From positions 3,162,936-3,226,935 of the forward strand of contig NZ_RYFW01000001.1 of NCBI RefSeq assembly GCF_004138335.1: DNA of 64,000 nt, in the 5' to 3' direction. The notes beneath the pieces are model-generated. The model saw nothing but the letters and a program-made list of their open reading frames with translations. It did no database searches and was not told the DNA's origin. This document shows positions 17,424-26,741 of this stretch, one piece after another; the first letter of the stretch is position 1, and every line of letters begins with the position of its first letter. The position numbers and the translations under genes were made by a program. This stretch comes from Peristeroidobacter agariperforans (GTDB taxonomy: Bacteria > Pseudomonadota > Gammaproteobacteria > Steroidobacterales > Steroidobacteraceae).

Positions 17424-19298
17424 ATGAAGTCCGCGGCCAAGACCTGGCAGTCTCTTCGCGTGCGCCGCGCAGCGGTGGTCATGCTCATCGCGGCGATGAT
17501 CGCCGGATCCGGATGGCTTGCTTATGAGCTGGCGCTGCAGTCCGGCTTCGGCAGCTTGCAGCGTACGGCGAACGATCGGCTGTCGCTGCTTCAGCTCACG
17601 CTCGACGCCACGATCGAGCGATTCCGCTATCTGCCGACTGCGCTCGCCCAGGCGGCGCCGATCGCGGCCGTCTATGAGCATCCCGAGTCGCCGCAGGCCA
17701 GAGAGGCCGCGAATAAATATCTGAAATCGTTGAACGAGGCAGCCGGCTCGTCCGACATCTATGTGCTCGATCACAGCGGCGTCGCGCTGGCGGCGAGCAA
17801 CTATCTCGATAAACATAATTTCATCGGCAGGAACTACGCGTTCCGCCCGTACTTCACCGAAGCGCTCAACAACGACGAAGGCCGTTACTACGCTGTCGGT
17901 GCAACCACCGGAAAGCCCGGCTATTTTCTCTGGCATTCGGCCAACGAGAACGCCGCCCACACGGGAGTAGGCGTCGCGGTCGTGAAAGTGGACCTGCACC
18001 CGTTGCAGAACGAATGGAAGAGCACCGGCGCGCTGGTCGCCATGCTCGATCCGAACGGCGTGATCTTCCTGACGAGCCGCCCGACCTGGCAGTACCGGCC
18101 GATCTCACACCTGTCGGAATCACAGTTGCGGCTGCTGCGTGATACGCGTCAATACGGTCGTGACATCGACGATCTGAATCCTCTATTCGTTGGCGAGCGG
18201 ACCGATCACGGCCAGAAGGTGGTGCGCATCAACGAACCCAAGGAGCACACCAGCCATGAGTACGTCGTGTTCAGTCAGCCCGTGCCGAAGCACGGTTGGA
18301 ACATGGTGGTCCTGTTTCCTTTGCGAGCCGTGCAGGAGCAGGCTGCGGTGGTTGCCGCCGCTGTGATGCTGGCAGTGCTCGCCGCCTTGCTGATCTACCT
18401 CGTCACGCATCAGCGCCGGCATATCGTGCGCGCCAAACTCAACGCGCATCACATCCTGGAACAGCGGGTGACCGAGCGCACGGCTGAGCTGGCTGCGACG
18501 AATTCGCTGCTGTCGGCGCAGATCAATGAACGAATCAGGACCGAGCGGGACCTGCGTCGAGCGCAGGACAACCTCGTGCACGCAACCAAGATGGCAAGCC
18601 TCGGGCAGGCACTGGCGGGCGTTGCCCACGAGATCAACCAGTCGCTCGCCGCGATGACGACCTACATTGCCGGGGCGCGCGTGCTACTCGATAGAAACGA
18701 CAAGGACTCGGCCCTGTCGAATCTGAAACTCGTCTCGGCAATCGTCACCCGCATGGGGGCGCTGACCCAGCACCTGAAGACGTTTGCGCGCAAGGACACT
18801 GAATCCAAGCAGGCGACGGACATCACTGCCGCCATTCGCTACGCACTCAGCCTCGTCGACTATCGCGTCGGAGAGCAGGACGTGACCTTGCACCTCTCGG
18901 TTCCCGAGCAGCCGGTGTACGTGATCGGCAACGCCGTTCGCCTGGAACAGGTCATCGTCAACCTGATCTCGAATGCGCTCGACGCCATGCGCGAGCGGCC
19001 GCAGCGGCAGCTGACGATCGAGCTGGAGCGCGAAGAACGGCGCGCGAGCCTCAAGGTCTCCGACACCGGTCGGGGCATCGCTCGGGAACACCTCAGCAGC
19101 GTGTTCGATCCTTTCTACACCACCAAGGATGTTGGCCAGGGGCTCGGCCTCGGGCTGTCGATCTCCTACGGAATCATCCAGGACATGGGCGGCGAGATTT
19201 CTGTCGAGAGCACCTTGGATCGAGGCACGACGTTTCGTATTGTCGTGCCGCTCGCCGGCATCCTGGCCCCTCACACCGCTGTTGCAATTCAGACATGA
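17424..19298 (+). CDS. DctB-like sensor histidine kinase
   Basis: Membrane sensor kinase of 624 residues. Seen: transmembrane helix at about 16-36, periplasmic double-Cache region (about 45-300, with YVLDHSGVALAASNY and the IGRNYAFRPYF core), second helix at about 313-332, a coiled-coil linker, the phospho-acceptor His402 in AHEINQSLA, and an HATPase domain with NLISNALDAM, DTGRGI and GLGLGLSISYGI. The HEINQ-type H-box and the periplasmic fold match DctB, which senses C4-dicarboxylates. The stop overlaps the start of the response regulator (ATGA), so the two are translationally coupled. Likely input: a small carboxylate related to the adjacent MHS transporter's substrate. Confidence 0.88.
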   Translation: MKSAAKTWQSLRVRRAAVVMLIAAMIAGSGWLAYELALQSGFGSLQRTANDRLSLLQLTLDATIERFRYLPTALAQAAPIAAVYEHPESPQAREAANKYLKSLNEAAGSSDIYVLDHSGVALAASNYLDKHNFIGRNYAFRPYFTEALNNDEGRYYAVGATTGKPGYFLWHSANENAAHTGVGVAVVKVDLHPLQNEWKSTGALVAMLDPNGVIFLTSRPTWQYRPISHLSESQLRLLRDTRQYGRDIDDLNPLFVGERTDHGQKVVRINEPKEHTSHEYVVFSQPVPKHGWNMVVLFPLRAVQEQAAVVAAAVMLAVLAALLIYLVTHQRRHIVRAKLNAHHILEQRVTERTAELAATNSLLSAQINERIRTERDLRRAQDNLVHATKMASLGQALAGVAHEINQSLAAMTTYIAGARVLLDRNDKDSALSNLKLVSAIVTRMGALTQHLKTFARKDTESKQATDITAAIRYALSLVDYRVGEQDVTLHLSVPEQPVYVIGNAVRLEQVIVNLISNALDAMRERPQRQLTIELEREERRASLKVSDTGRGIAREHLSSVFDPFYTTKDVGQGLGLGLSISYGIIQDMGGEISVESTLDRGTTFRIVVPLAGILAPHTAVAIQT

Positions 19299-20674
19299 AT
19301 CCCACAGTCCTCGTTGTCGATGATGAAGAGCAGGTACGCCACTCGATCGCGCAATGGCTGGAGCTCGGCGGTCACACTGTCGAGACGGCGGCAGATGCGG
19401 ATGCCGCGCTGGCTGCGATCCGGCGCAGGGCGCCCAAGGTTGTACTGACGGATTTCAAGATGCCGCGCAAATCAGGCATGGACCTGATGCGAGAACTGCA
19501 GCGTTTCGAGCCCGATATTCCTGTCGTTCTGCTCACCGCACATGGCGACGTGCCACTCGCGGTCGCGGCGATGCGCGAGGGCGCCTACGATTTTCTACAG
19601 AAGCCGTATGTGCCTGAGCATCTATCGGCAGTCGTTGCGCGAGCGATCGAACAACGTCGCTTGAAACACGAACTGCAGCAGCTGTCCGGACGCGTTGCCG
19701 CCCACGAAGGATTGCAGGCTCACATCGTCGGCGCTTCGGCGGCGATCGCTCGGGTTCGCGACATGGTGGCGGAACTGTGCCACCACGATCCCAACGTGAT
19801 CATTACCGGACAGACCGGCACGGGCAAGGAAGTGGTTGCCCGCGCCTTACACGACTTCGGACCGCGTGCGAAGTCGCCCTTCGTCGCCATCAATTGCGCG
19901 GCCCTGCCCGAAGAGTTGTTCGAAAGCGAATTGTTCGGCCACGAGGCGGGCGCATTCACCGGGGCGCGCACCGCGCGGGTCGGGAAGTTCGAGTTCGCGC
20001 ACGGCGGTACGCTGCTGCTCGATGAAATCGAGAGCATGCCGCTGTCGTTACAGGCGAAGTTGTTGCGCGTCCTGCAGGAAAGGGTGGTCGAACGCGTCGG
20101 CTCGAACAAGAGCGTGGCGGTCAACGTGCGGGTCATCGCTGCAACCAAATACGATCTCGAGGAACAGGGCCGGCTCGGCCGGTTCCGTCCCGATCTTTAC
20201 TATCGACTGTCAGGCGCGGAAATTCCGTTGCCCCCGCTCAAGGCGCGCGACGGAGACATTCTGTTGTTGTTCGAACACTTTGCGACCTGCGCAGCTTCGA
20301 TTGCAGGACAGCCGCACCGCTCGTTGTCCTCATCCGACGTCGAGGCATTGCTCACCCACAGCTGGCCCGGCAACGTGCGGGAATTGAAAAGCGTTGCCGA
20401 GCGTTATGCGCTGGGATTGAAATCGATGGGCCGAACGGTGCCGGAGATCCTGGGCAAGGCGACGCAGAGCCCGACGGTCGTCGGCTCGGCGCTGGCGGAT
20501 CGGGTAGCCGCTTACGAGCGGCAACTGATCGAGTCCGCCCTGAAGGATCATGGCGGTTCGATCAGCACCGTCATCGAGGTGCTGGGGATTCCACGGCGTA
20601 CGTTGAATGAAAAGATGGTCAAGTACGGATTGATCAGGCCAGGGCGCGATGCCGGTGCGCACGGCCACGGCTGA
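19295..20674 (+). CDS. DctD/NtrC-like sigma-54-dependent response regulator
   Basis: Response regulator of 459 residues with three domains: receiver (1-120) with phospho-acceptor Asp53 in LTDFKMP, AAA+ sigma-54 activator domain with Walker A GQTGTGKE, the GAFTGA loop at residues 219-224 and a C-terminal SWPGNVREL arginine region, and a Fis-type helix-turn-helix (GGSISTVIEVLGIPRRTLNEKM). It should activate -24/-12 promoters. Four such promoters with a shared upstream dyad lie within 15 kb on either side (15917, 20844, 29517, 34902), which is strong context for autologous control of transporter, secreted proteins and TonB receptors. Confidence 0.92.
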   Translation: MNPTVLVVDDEEQVRHSIAQWLELGGHTVETAADADAALAAIRRRAPKVVLTDFKMPRKSGMDLMRELQRFEPDIPVVLLTAHGDVPLAVAAMREGAYDFLQKPYVPEHLSAVVARAIEQRRLKHELQQLSGRVAAHEGLQAHIVGASAAIARVRDMVAELCHHDPNVIITGQTGTGKEVVARALHDFGPRAKSPFVAINCAALPEELFESELFGHEAGAFTGARTARVGKFEFAHGGTLLLDEIESMPLSLQAKLLRVLQERVVERVGSNKSVAVNVRVIAATKYDLEEQGRLGRFRPDLYYRLSGAEIPLPPLKARDGDILLLFEHFATCAASIAGQPHRSLSSSDVEALLTHSWPGNVRELKSVAERYALGLKSMGRTVPEILGKATQSPTVVGSALADRVAAYERQLIESALKDHGGSISTVIEVLGIPRRTLNEKMVKYGLIRPGRDAGAHGHG

Positions 20675-20689
20675 CATGGGCGGTTTTTG

Positions 20690-20728
20690 GCCGATGCTCA
20701 AATTATGAATCGGCAGATTTCCGCTGAT
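20690..20728 (+). promoter_or_regulatory. Upstream activator site, degenerate copy
   Basis: GCCGAT at 20690-20695, 13 bases, then ATCGGCA-N6-CGCTGAT at 20709-20728. It has the same layout as the three better copies, with two changes in the right arm. It lies 135 bases before the -24 element at 20844. Confidence 0.6.
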
Positions 20729-20843
20729 CGGCGCCGCTAGCGCGCCACGAGTCGTCAGTACCTCCCAAAAACAGCCTCCACGACGCCAAGAAAAACCCTC
20801 TACAACAAGGTATTTACGTAGCACGCGGCGTGCAACGGAAAAG

Positions 20844-20859
20844 TGGCACGTCGATTGCT
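20844..20859 (+). promoter_or_regulatory. Sigma-54 promoter of DUF1592 operon
   Basis: TGGCACGTCGATTGCT matches the -24/-12 consensus with correct GG-N10-GC spacing and even the full TGGCACG half. It is 46 bases upstream of the ATG at 20906. It places the DUF1592/DUF1552 operon under the adjacent activator. Confidence 0.85.
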
Positions 20860-20905
20860 GTATCTGCTGAAAGAAGCAGGTTCGTAGGCTTGAGGAGGGG
20901 GTTAC

Positions 20906-22609
20906 ATGCGTTTGATGTTGAGTGGATCTGCAGCGGGATTGCTAGCCACCATCGCATTAGCGAGTTATTCCGGAACATCAACTGCCTCGCAAAGTGCAGC
21001 GACTTCCGACCAGGCTCAAGAAACAAAAGCGCCCCTGCAGGAGCCGCAGGACACGGCGTCTCTGAGCCGGCTGCGATTGCTCAGCGAGGATCAGTACCTC
21101 AACAGCGTCCGTTATGTTTTCGGGCCCGACGTCGCGCCCGAGCCTCATTTTCCTCCGGCGCAGCGTCGCGACGGTCTGCTGGCGCTCGGCTCTTCGATTA
21201 CAGGCGTGACCACGGCCCAGCTGGAGCTGTATCAAAAATCTGCGGTGACGATTGCCAACACGGTGATCGATCCGAAATATCGTGCATTTCTGATCACCTG
21301 CAAGCCGAAGAACGAGAAGAAGGCGGACAAGGCCTGCGCCACCCAGTTCCTGAAGGAGAAAGGACGGCTGCTGCACCGTCGGCCGATGACGCAGGAAGAG
21401 CTCGACGTGTTCGTCACCCAGGCCAACAAGTCGGCGAACGATCTGAAAGATTTCTACACGGGCATCGGCGTTGCGCTCGAAGCCATGCTGGTCAGCCCCA
21501 ACGTGTTGTTTGTCGCTGAGACGACGGAGCCGGATCCCGAACGTCCGGGGCGCCAGCGTCTCGATGCTTTTTCTCTCGCCACACGCATGTCGCTATTCCT
21601 GTGGGATGCAGTGCCTGACGACAACCTGCTGAAGGCAGCCGAGAGCGGCGAGATACAGACGCCCGAGGGCCGCGCACGCGTCGTCGATATGATGCTTTCC
21701 AGCCGTCGCCTCGACGCCGGCGTACGCGCCTTCTTCGACGACATGTTCGGATTCGACGATTTCAATTCGCTCTCCAAGGACCCGGCGACTTATCCGCAGT
21801 TCACGGGCCAGGTGGCGCAGGATGCGCGCGAGCAGACGTTGCGAACCATCGTCGATCATCTGGTCAACAAGCGCGGCGACTACCGCGATCTCTTTACAAC
21901 TCGCGAAACGTTTATTTCGCCGGCACTCGCCATGCTCTACGGCGAGCCCGCGCCAGCCGGTTGGACGCCCTACACCGAAGCGCCCGATAGTCCCCGCGCC
22001 GGCCTGTTGAGCCAGGTCAGCTTTCTTGCACTCCACTCGCACCCCACGCGCTCTTCTCCGACGTTGCGCGGCAAAGCGCTGCGCGAGACCTTGTTGTGCC
22101 AGCGCGTGCCGCCGCCGCCGCCCAATGTCGATTTTTCGGCGGTCGACAATCCGGACTCGCCGTTCGCGACCCAGCGTGAGCGCGTCGCGTTCCATCTGAA
22201 GAACCCGGTCTGCGCCGGCTGCCACAAGATCACCGACCCGATGGGACTTGCGCTGGAAAACTTCGACAGCAGCGGTCGCTTTCGCGAGGAAGAGCGGGGC
22301 ACCAAGATCGATGCGAGCGGCTCGCTCGACGGCAAATCGTTCTCCGGCGCAGCGAGCCTCGGGCAGGTGCTGCGGGATTACCCGGGCCTGACTTCCTGCC
22401 TGGTGCAGCGTGTGTACAGCTACGGCTCTGGCGGAGCGCTTCGTCCGGAGGACAAGAAGACGCTCGATTACTTCAACGCGCGCTTTGCCGAAGCGGGCTA
22501 TCGAGTGCCAGACCTGTTGCGCACCATCGCGCTCAGCAATGCTTTTTCGGCCATCGTCGAACCGAAGTCGCCGGCGCCGGCTGTGAAGACAGCCAGCTCT
22601 GCGAATTGA
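20906..22609 (+). CDS. DUF1592-type secreted c-haem protein, copy 1
   Basis: Exported protein of 567 residues with the serial DUF1587/1595/1592/1588/1585 domain set known from planctomycetes, myxobacteria and some gammaproteobacteria. Seen: signal peptide (residues 1-28), LRLLSEDQYLNSVRYVFG, RLDAFSLATRMSLFLWDAVPDD, SFLALHSHPTRSSPTLRGKALRE, a single c-type haem motif C436-A-G-C-H440 followed by KITDPMGLALENFD, and the closing YRVPDLLRTIALSNAF. Function is unproven; the haem implies an electron-transfer or oxidase role in the periplasm or outer membrane. The start has a strong GGAGGGG site and follows the sigma-54 promoter. It is paralogous to 42420-44168. Confidence 0.88.
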   Translation: MRLMLSGSAAGLLATIALASYSGTSTASQSAATSDQAQETKAPLQEPQDTASLSRLRLLSEDQYLNSVRYVFGPDVAPEPHFPPAQRRDGLLALGSSITGVTTAQLELYQKSAVTIANTVIDPKYRAFLITCKPKNEKKADKACATQFLKEKGRLLHRRPMTQEELDVFVTQANKSANDLKDFYTGIGVALEAMLVSPNVLFVAETTEPDPERPGRQRLDAFSLATRMSLFLWDAVPDDNLLKAAESGEIQTPEGRARVVDMMLSSRRLDAGVRAFFDDMFGFDDFNSLSKDPATYPQFTGQVAQDAREQTLRTIVDHLVNKRGDYRDLFTTRETFISPALAMLYGEPAPAGWTPYTEAPDSPRAGLLSQVSFLALHSHPTRSSPTLRGKALRETLLCQRVPPPPPNVDFSAVDNPDSPFATQRERVAFHLKNPVCAGCHKITDPMGLALENFDSSGRFREEERGTKIDASGSLDGKSFSGAASLGQVLRDYPGLTSCLVQRVYSYGSGGALRPEDKKTLDYFNARFAEAGYRVPDLLRTIALSNAFSAIVEPKSPAPAVKTASSAN

Positions 22610-22629
22610 TGAATGAGGGGGAAATACCA

Positions 22630-23964
22630 ATGAAAACACTCACACGTCGTCGTGTTCTTCGCGGAATACTCCAGGGCGGAGCCGTCACGGTCGGATTGCC
22701 GCTGCTGAATTGCTTTCTCAACGACAACGGCAATGCCTATGCTGACGGCACGCCGCTGCCCATTCGTTACGGCACCTGGCTGTGGGGCTTGGGGATGAGC
22801 AAGAACGTGTTCGTGCCCAAGAAGACGGGCTTGGGCTTCGATCTTCCCGAGGAACTGGTCGCACTGAAGAACGTGCGCGATCAAATCAATCTCTACACCA
22901 ACCTCACGGCTTTTCGCGATGGTGCGTTCTTCTGCCACTTCACCGGTTGGATGGTGTTCCGCTCGGGCACGTCACCTACGGTCGCCAACCAGGCGCCCGC
23001 GGAGACGCTCGATGTCATCGTCGCCAATCAGATTGGCCGCACCACGCGCTTCAAAAATCTGACTGCAACCGCGACCGGCGACGTGCGTACTGTCGTGTCC
23101 TACGAGAATCCCAACACGCCGAACTCGCCGGAGTTCTCGCCGGTGAATTTCTACAAGCGGTTGTTTGGCCCGGATTTCCAGGACCCGAACGCCCCCACGT
23201 TCGCACCGAGTCCGCTCATCATGGCGCGCAAGAGCGCGTTGTCGGCGGTCAGCGAGCAGATCAAGGGGCTCGAAAAGAAAGTGGGCGCCGAGGATCGGCA
23301 GCGGCTCGATCAGTACTTCACGGGCCTGCGCCACCTCGAGCAGCAGTTCGACCATCAGTTGACCAAGCCCGAGCCGCGCGCGGCTTGTGTGCTGCCTAAG
23401 GCGCCTGCCGAAGATCCGAAGCTCGGCAACGAAGCGAGCCTGGTCGCCGAGCGTCACAAGATCATGACCGATCTGCTGGTCATGGCCGTCGCGTGCGACC
23501 AGACGCGCGTGTTCAACATGGCCTACTCGAACGCCCAGGCCAACACGACCAAGCCCGGTTACGAGAAGCCGCACCATACGACCACTCATGAGGAGCCGAC
23601 CGATGCACAGCTTGGCTATCAGCCGAATGCATCGTGGTTCCTGCGCCGGTCGATGGAATCGTGGGCGTATTTCGTCGAGGCCTTCAATAGCGTGAAGGAG
23701 GGCGACGGCACGCTGCTCGACAATTGTTTGATCATGGCCAACACCGACGTGGCCAATGCGCGCATCCACTCGCTCGAAGAGATGCCGGCGTTCACGGCGG
23801 GCAAGGCCGGCGGCAGGGTCAAAACCGGATTGCACATCGACTGCAAGGGTGCGCAAGGAACCCAGCTCGGCTTTACCACAATGAAGGTCATGGGCCTGGA
23901 CATTCCCTCGTGGGGAACCAAGAGCAACCAGGCCAGCAAAGTCATCAGCGAGATGCTGGCCTGA
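22630..23964 (+). CDS. DUF1552 Tat-exported protein, copy 1
   Basis: Protein of 444 residues from the DUF1552 (HXXSHH) family, nearly always encoded beside DUF1592 genes. Seen: twin-arginine-type start (TRRRVLRGILQGG then a hydrophobic LLNCF segment), YGTWLWGLGMSKNVFVPKK, FTGWMVFRSG, the His-rich EKPHHTTTHEEP, MADTDVANARIHSL-like region and a C-terminal WGTKSNQASKVISEML. The His cluster suggests a metal site, and the family is distantly related to alkaline-phosphatase/sulfatase-like DUF1501 proteins. An ATG 24 bases upstream is in frame, but the ATG at 22630 has GAGGGGG in place. It is the same length as its paralogue at 44187. Confidence 0.87.
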   Translation: MKTLTRRRVLRGILQGGAVTVGLPLLNCFLNDNGNAYADGTPLPIRYGTWLWGLGMSKNVFVPKKTGLGFDLPEELVALKNVRDQINLYTNLTAFRDGAFFCHFTGWMVFRSGTSPTVANQAPAETLDVIVANQIGRTTRFKNLTATATGDVRTVVSYENPNTPNSPEFSPVNFYKRLFGPDFQDPNAPTFAPSPLIMARKSALSAVSEQIKGLEKKVGAEDRQRLDQYFTGLRHLEQQFDHQLTKPEPRAACVLPKAPAEDPKLGNEASLVAERHKIMTDLLVMAVACDQTRVFNMAYSNAQANTTKPGYEKPHHTTTHEEPTDAQLGYQPNASWFLRRSMESWAYFVEAFNSVKEGDGTLLDNCLIMANTDVANARIHSLEEMPAFTAGKAGGRVKTGLHIDCKGAQGTQLGFTTMKVMGLDIPSWGTKSNQASKVISEMLA

Positions 23965-23980
23965 TCCGCGCTTGCGGATC
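23963..23980 (+). other. Intercistronic hairpin
   Basis: GATCCGC-GCTT-GCGGATC begins on the stop codon of the DUF1552 gene. With no T-run, it is more likely an mRNA-processing or stability element than a terminator. Confidence 0.4.
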
Positions 23981-24012
23981 ATGTCGGCTTTGGCTGAGAG
24001 AAAGGGGGACTG

Positions 24013-25371
24013 ATGCGAGAGATCGTAGGCCTGATGGGCGTTCTGGCGGCGACGTTTGTAATGTTACCGGCGGAGGCGAAGAACAAGCAGTTGCTGGAGG
24101 ACTACGTGCGCGAGCCGATGCCGCGCGGCTTCAAGGTGATCGTGACCGATTTCGAAGGGCCGGTCTTCGCCGATGCAGACGGCAAGACGCTCTACAACTG
24201 GCCCATCACCAATTTGCGTAACGGCGATGCCGGCGAGCAGAAGGGCAAGCCCACCTGCGACGATCACAAGTACACCGAGAACGCGGGCTTGATGAGCCCG
24301 TATCCGGGCGGACTGGAGCTGCCGGAAGTCGAGACCCGACCCAGCTGCATCGATGTCTGGCCGCCGGTACTGGCCAAGCCCAACGCGGAGCCGGTCGGAA
24401 AGTGGACTATCCTCGATCGCAAAGACGGCACTAAACAGTGGGCGTACGACGGCTACGCTCTCTACACCTCGGTCCTCGATCGCGGACCAGGTGACGTCTT
24501 CGGCGGCAGTGACTTGAGAGGCACCTCCGAAGCCGGTGCGCAGCGCAAGCCGGTGGGACCGCCGCCCAACATTCCGCCGCAGTTCGCCGTGCGTACGGTC
24601 GCGACCGGCCATCTTCTGACCATCGGCGCTACCGGGCGCTCTGTTTACTATTCGGACCACGATGCGCCGGGCAAGTCCAACTGCGATTTGAAGTGTCTGC
24701 ACGACTGGTTGCCGGTGCTCGCGCCCGAGACCGTTCGACCGCAGGGCGACTGGTCCATCATCGAGAGCTCGCCCGGTGTCAAGCAGTGGGCGTTCCGCAA
24801 GATGCCGCTCTACACGCGTGCCCTGGATGCGAAAGGCAGCAGCCTCGAGGGCAGCGATGTGCCCGGCTGGCACAACGCCTACACCCAGCTGGCGCCGCCG
24901 CCGCCCGAGGGTTTCACCGTGAACGACACGCACTCCGGCCAGGTGCTCGGCGACGCGAAGGGCATGACAATTTATATCTATAACTGCAATGACGATGCCG
25001 TCGACCAGCTGGCCTGCAACCATCCCGACACACCGCAGGCGTATCGCTTTGCCATCTGCGGTCGCGGCGATCCGGAGCTGTGTCTGAAGCAATTTCCTTA
25101 CGTGATCGCGCCGAAGGGTGCGAAGAGCAACAGTCACATCTGGAGCACGATGGACATCGATCCGAAGACTGGCAAGAAGGCCGCTCGCAACGCCTCGGAT
25201 GCGTTGCACGTATGGGCCTATCGCGATCGGCCAGTGTATTACTGCGCGCGTGACAAAAAGCCAGGAGACATCGAGTGCGATACCTGGGGCGAGTTCAACG
25301 GCGCGCGCAACGGCTACAAGGCGTTTTGGTTGCGCGATGACTTTGGCGGAAACGCCGGTAGCTCACGCTGA
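24013..25371 (+). CDS. COG4315-repeat secreted protein, copy 1
   Basis: Exported protein of 452 residues with a short signal peptide and at least three copies of the COG4315 'secreted repeat' (lipoprotein_15) fold. Each repeat shows a G-K/R-T/S-LY/VY strand, a cysteine-bearing C...WPP or C...WLPVLAPE segment, a GDWSII/GKWTIL strand and a QWAY/QWAFRKMPLYT end. Repeats start at about residues 48, 200 and 300. Conserved cysteine pairs probably form disulfides. Function of the family is unknown. It is third in the sigma-54-driven operon, has a GGGGGAC ribosome site, and is paralogous to 45540-46871; a one-repeat relative lies at 34246. Confidence 0.82.
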   Translation: MREIVGLMGVLAATFVMLPAEAKNKQLLEDYVREPMPRGFKVIVTDFEGPVFADADGKTLYNWPITNLRNGDAGEQKGKPTCDDHKYTENAGLMSPYPGGLELPEVETRPSCIDVWPPVLAKPNAEPVGKWTILDRKDGTKQWAYDGYALYTSVLDRGPGDVFGGSDLRGTSEAGAQRKPVGPPPNIPPQFAVRTVATGHLLTIGATGRSVYYSDHDAPGKSNCDLKCLHDWLPVLAPETVRPQGDWSIIESSPGVKQWAFRKMPLYTRALDAKGSSLEGSDVPGWHNAYTQLAPPPPEGFTVNDTHSGQVLGDAKGMTIYIYNCNDDAVDQLACNHPDTPQAYRFAICGRGDPELCLKQFPYVIAPKGAKSNSHIWSTMDIDPKTGKKAARNASDALHVWAYRDRPVYYCARDKKPGDIECDTWGEFNGARNGYKAFWLRDDFGGNAGSSR

Positions 25372-25425
25372 CTTTGGCTCCAGATGCTCGCCAACGAAGC
25401 ATCGGCAATCGAATAGGGGAAGTTT

Positions 25426-26541
25426 ATGCAGTCATATCGATCGGTGAGACCGGCCGTTGCAGGCCTGCTGGGCTGCGCGCTCGGCGTGGCGACTGCCCAG
25501 GCGGCGGACAGCCCGTTGCGCGCCGGTACGATCGGCTATGTTCTGACCGCCAAGAACGTAGCGATCTGGCAGTCGCCGGACGGCAAGGTCGAGTGCCCGG
25601 AAGGCATCAACGACGGCCCGCGCGAGCAGTTCAAGACGCTCTATCCCATGGAGAACGGCGTTCGCTACAAGTTCGTCGAGACCCAGCTCGAGCGCGAAGG
25701 GCAGATCTGGAACCCGACGACCGAGCCGGAGCCGAAGCTGCACTTCAAGGAAGCCCAAGGCACGACTGCGATCGGGATGAACCTGGATGGCAAAGTCGGT
25801 CGCAACGATTTCACGAGCCCCGACGGCGAGCCCGGCATCGACAATCAGATGTATCGCGTGCTCGGCTGCGTCGACAACTACCGGGGGCCGGATGGGTCTT
25901 ACCGACACTTCATTCAGGACTACATGCGGAAGTTCAACTACAACCGTTTCCTGGTGGAGCTCACCAACGTCGATGACCTTACCAATGACGACGCCGTCGA
26001 CGTCACGCTCTATCGCGGCAAGGATCCGCTGATGGTGGACACGCTCGGCGCGTACACGCCTGGCACCACGCATCGGATCGACTTCCGCTGGGGCAAGAGC
26101 TTCATCTATCACCTGCGCGGCAAGATCAAGGACGGTGTGCTGACCACCGAGCCGTCGGATGTCACTTTCCCCGAATCACAAGCGCGCGGGGTGCCTTATC
26201 TGTCGGTGCGTGCCTGGCGCGTGAAGCTCAAGCTGACGCCGGAAAGCGCCGAAGGTTTGATGGCGGGGTACACGGACATCGAGCGCTACTACAATTCGCT
26301 CGGTCAGAACTGGTCTACCCATCATCGCAGCTACGGCGCGGAACCGATGACTTCCGAGTATCGCTCCATGCGCAAGAATGCGGACGGCTATCCGGACCCG
26401 AAGACCGGAGAGAACACCGCGATATCCATGGCGTGGGAGATCAAGTTCGTTCAAGCCTACATCCTGCACGAGGAGCGCGGCGAGCAGGCCATCTCCAGTG
26501 TGCGGGGCGCCGGCGCGCAGACCGAAGCCGTTGGCGAATAA
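25426..26541 (+). CDS. Conserved secreted protein of unknown function, copy 1
   Basis: Exported protein of 371 residues, family not recognised. Seen: signal peptide ending AQAAD, IGYVLTAKNVAIWQS, a block MNLDGKVGRNDFTSPDGEPGIDN with calcium-loop-like acidic spacing, LVELTNVDDLTNDDAVDVTLYRGKDP, RIDFRWGKSFIYHLRGKIKDGVLTTEP and a C-terminal DIERYYNSLGQNWSTHHRSYG. All of these blocks recur in 46873-47946, which occupies the same operon position, so this is a real family that travels with DUF1592/DUF1552 genes. It is probably beta-rich and periplasmic. The C-terminal tail (SSVRGAGAQTEAVGE) is not conserved. Confidence 0.72.
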   Translation: MQSYRSVRPAVAGLLGCALGVATAQAADSPLRAGTIGYVLTAKNVAIWQSPDGKVECPEGINDGPREQFKTLYPMENGVRYKFVETQLEREGQIWNPTTEPEPKLHFKEAQGTTAIGMNLDGKVGRNDFTSPDGEPGIDNQMYRVLGCVDNYRGPDGSYRHFIQDYMRKFNYNRFLVELTNVDDLTNDDAVDVTLYRGKDPLMVDTLGAYTPGTTHRIDFRWGKSFIYHLRGKIKDGVLTTEPSDVTFPESQARGVPYLSVRAWRVKLKLTPESAEGLMAGYTDIERYYNSLGQNWSTHHRSYGAEPMTSEYRSMRKNADGYPDPKTGENTAISMAWEIKFVQAYILHEERGEQAISSVRGAGAQTEAVGE

Positions 26542-26560
26542 TTGCACGAGCACGTGACCA

Positions 26561-26598
26561 GACCGGGGAAGGAGGAAGAAATTTCCTCTTTTGCGGTC
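26561..26598 (+). terminator. Nested hairpin between operon and cytochrome genes
   Basis: Outer stem GACCG/CGGTC encloses an inner stem GAGGAA/TTCCTC followed by TTTT. The inner stem plus T-run looks like an intrinsic terminator, while the outer pairing offers an alternative fold. It lies 20 bases after the stop of the preceding gene. Confidence 0.5.
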
Positions 26599-26741
26599 TC
26601 CTATTGGTCAAAAAATCCCTCGCCTTCAGGCGAATATCGGTCGGCTGGTAGCATCCAGGAAAAGAAGTGTTGGTGTACCGCTCACAGCCGTACAGCCTAC
26701 TCGAGCCGCGTACAGCGGCGTTGTATTCGGAGGGGAATGTT

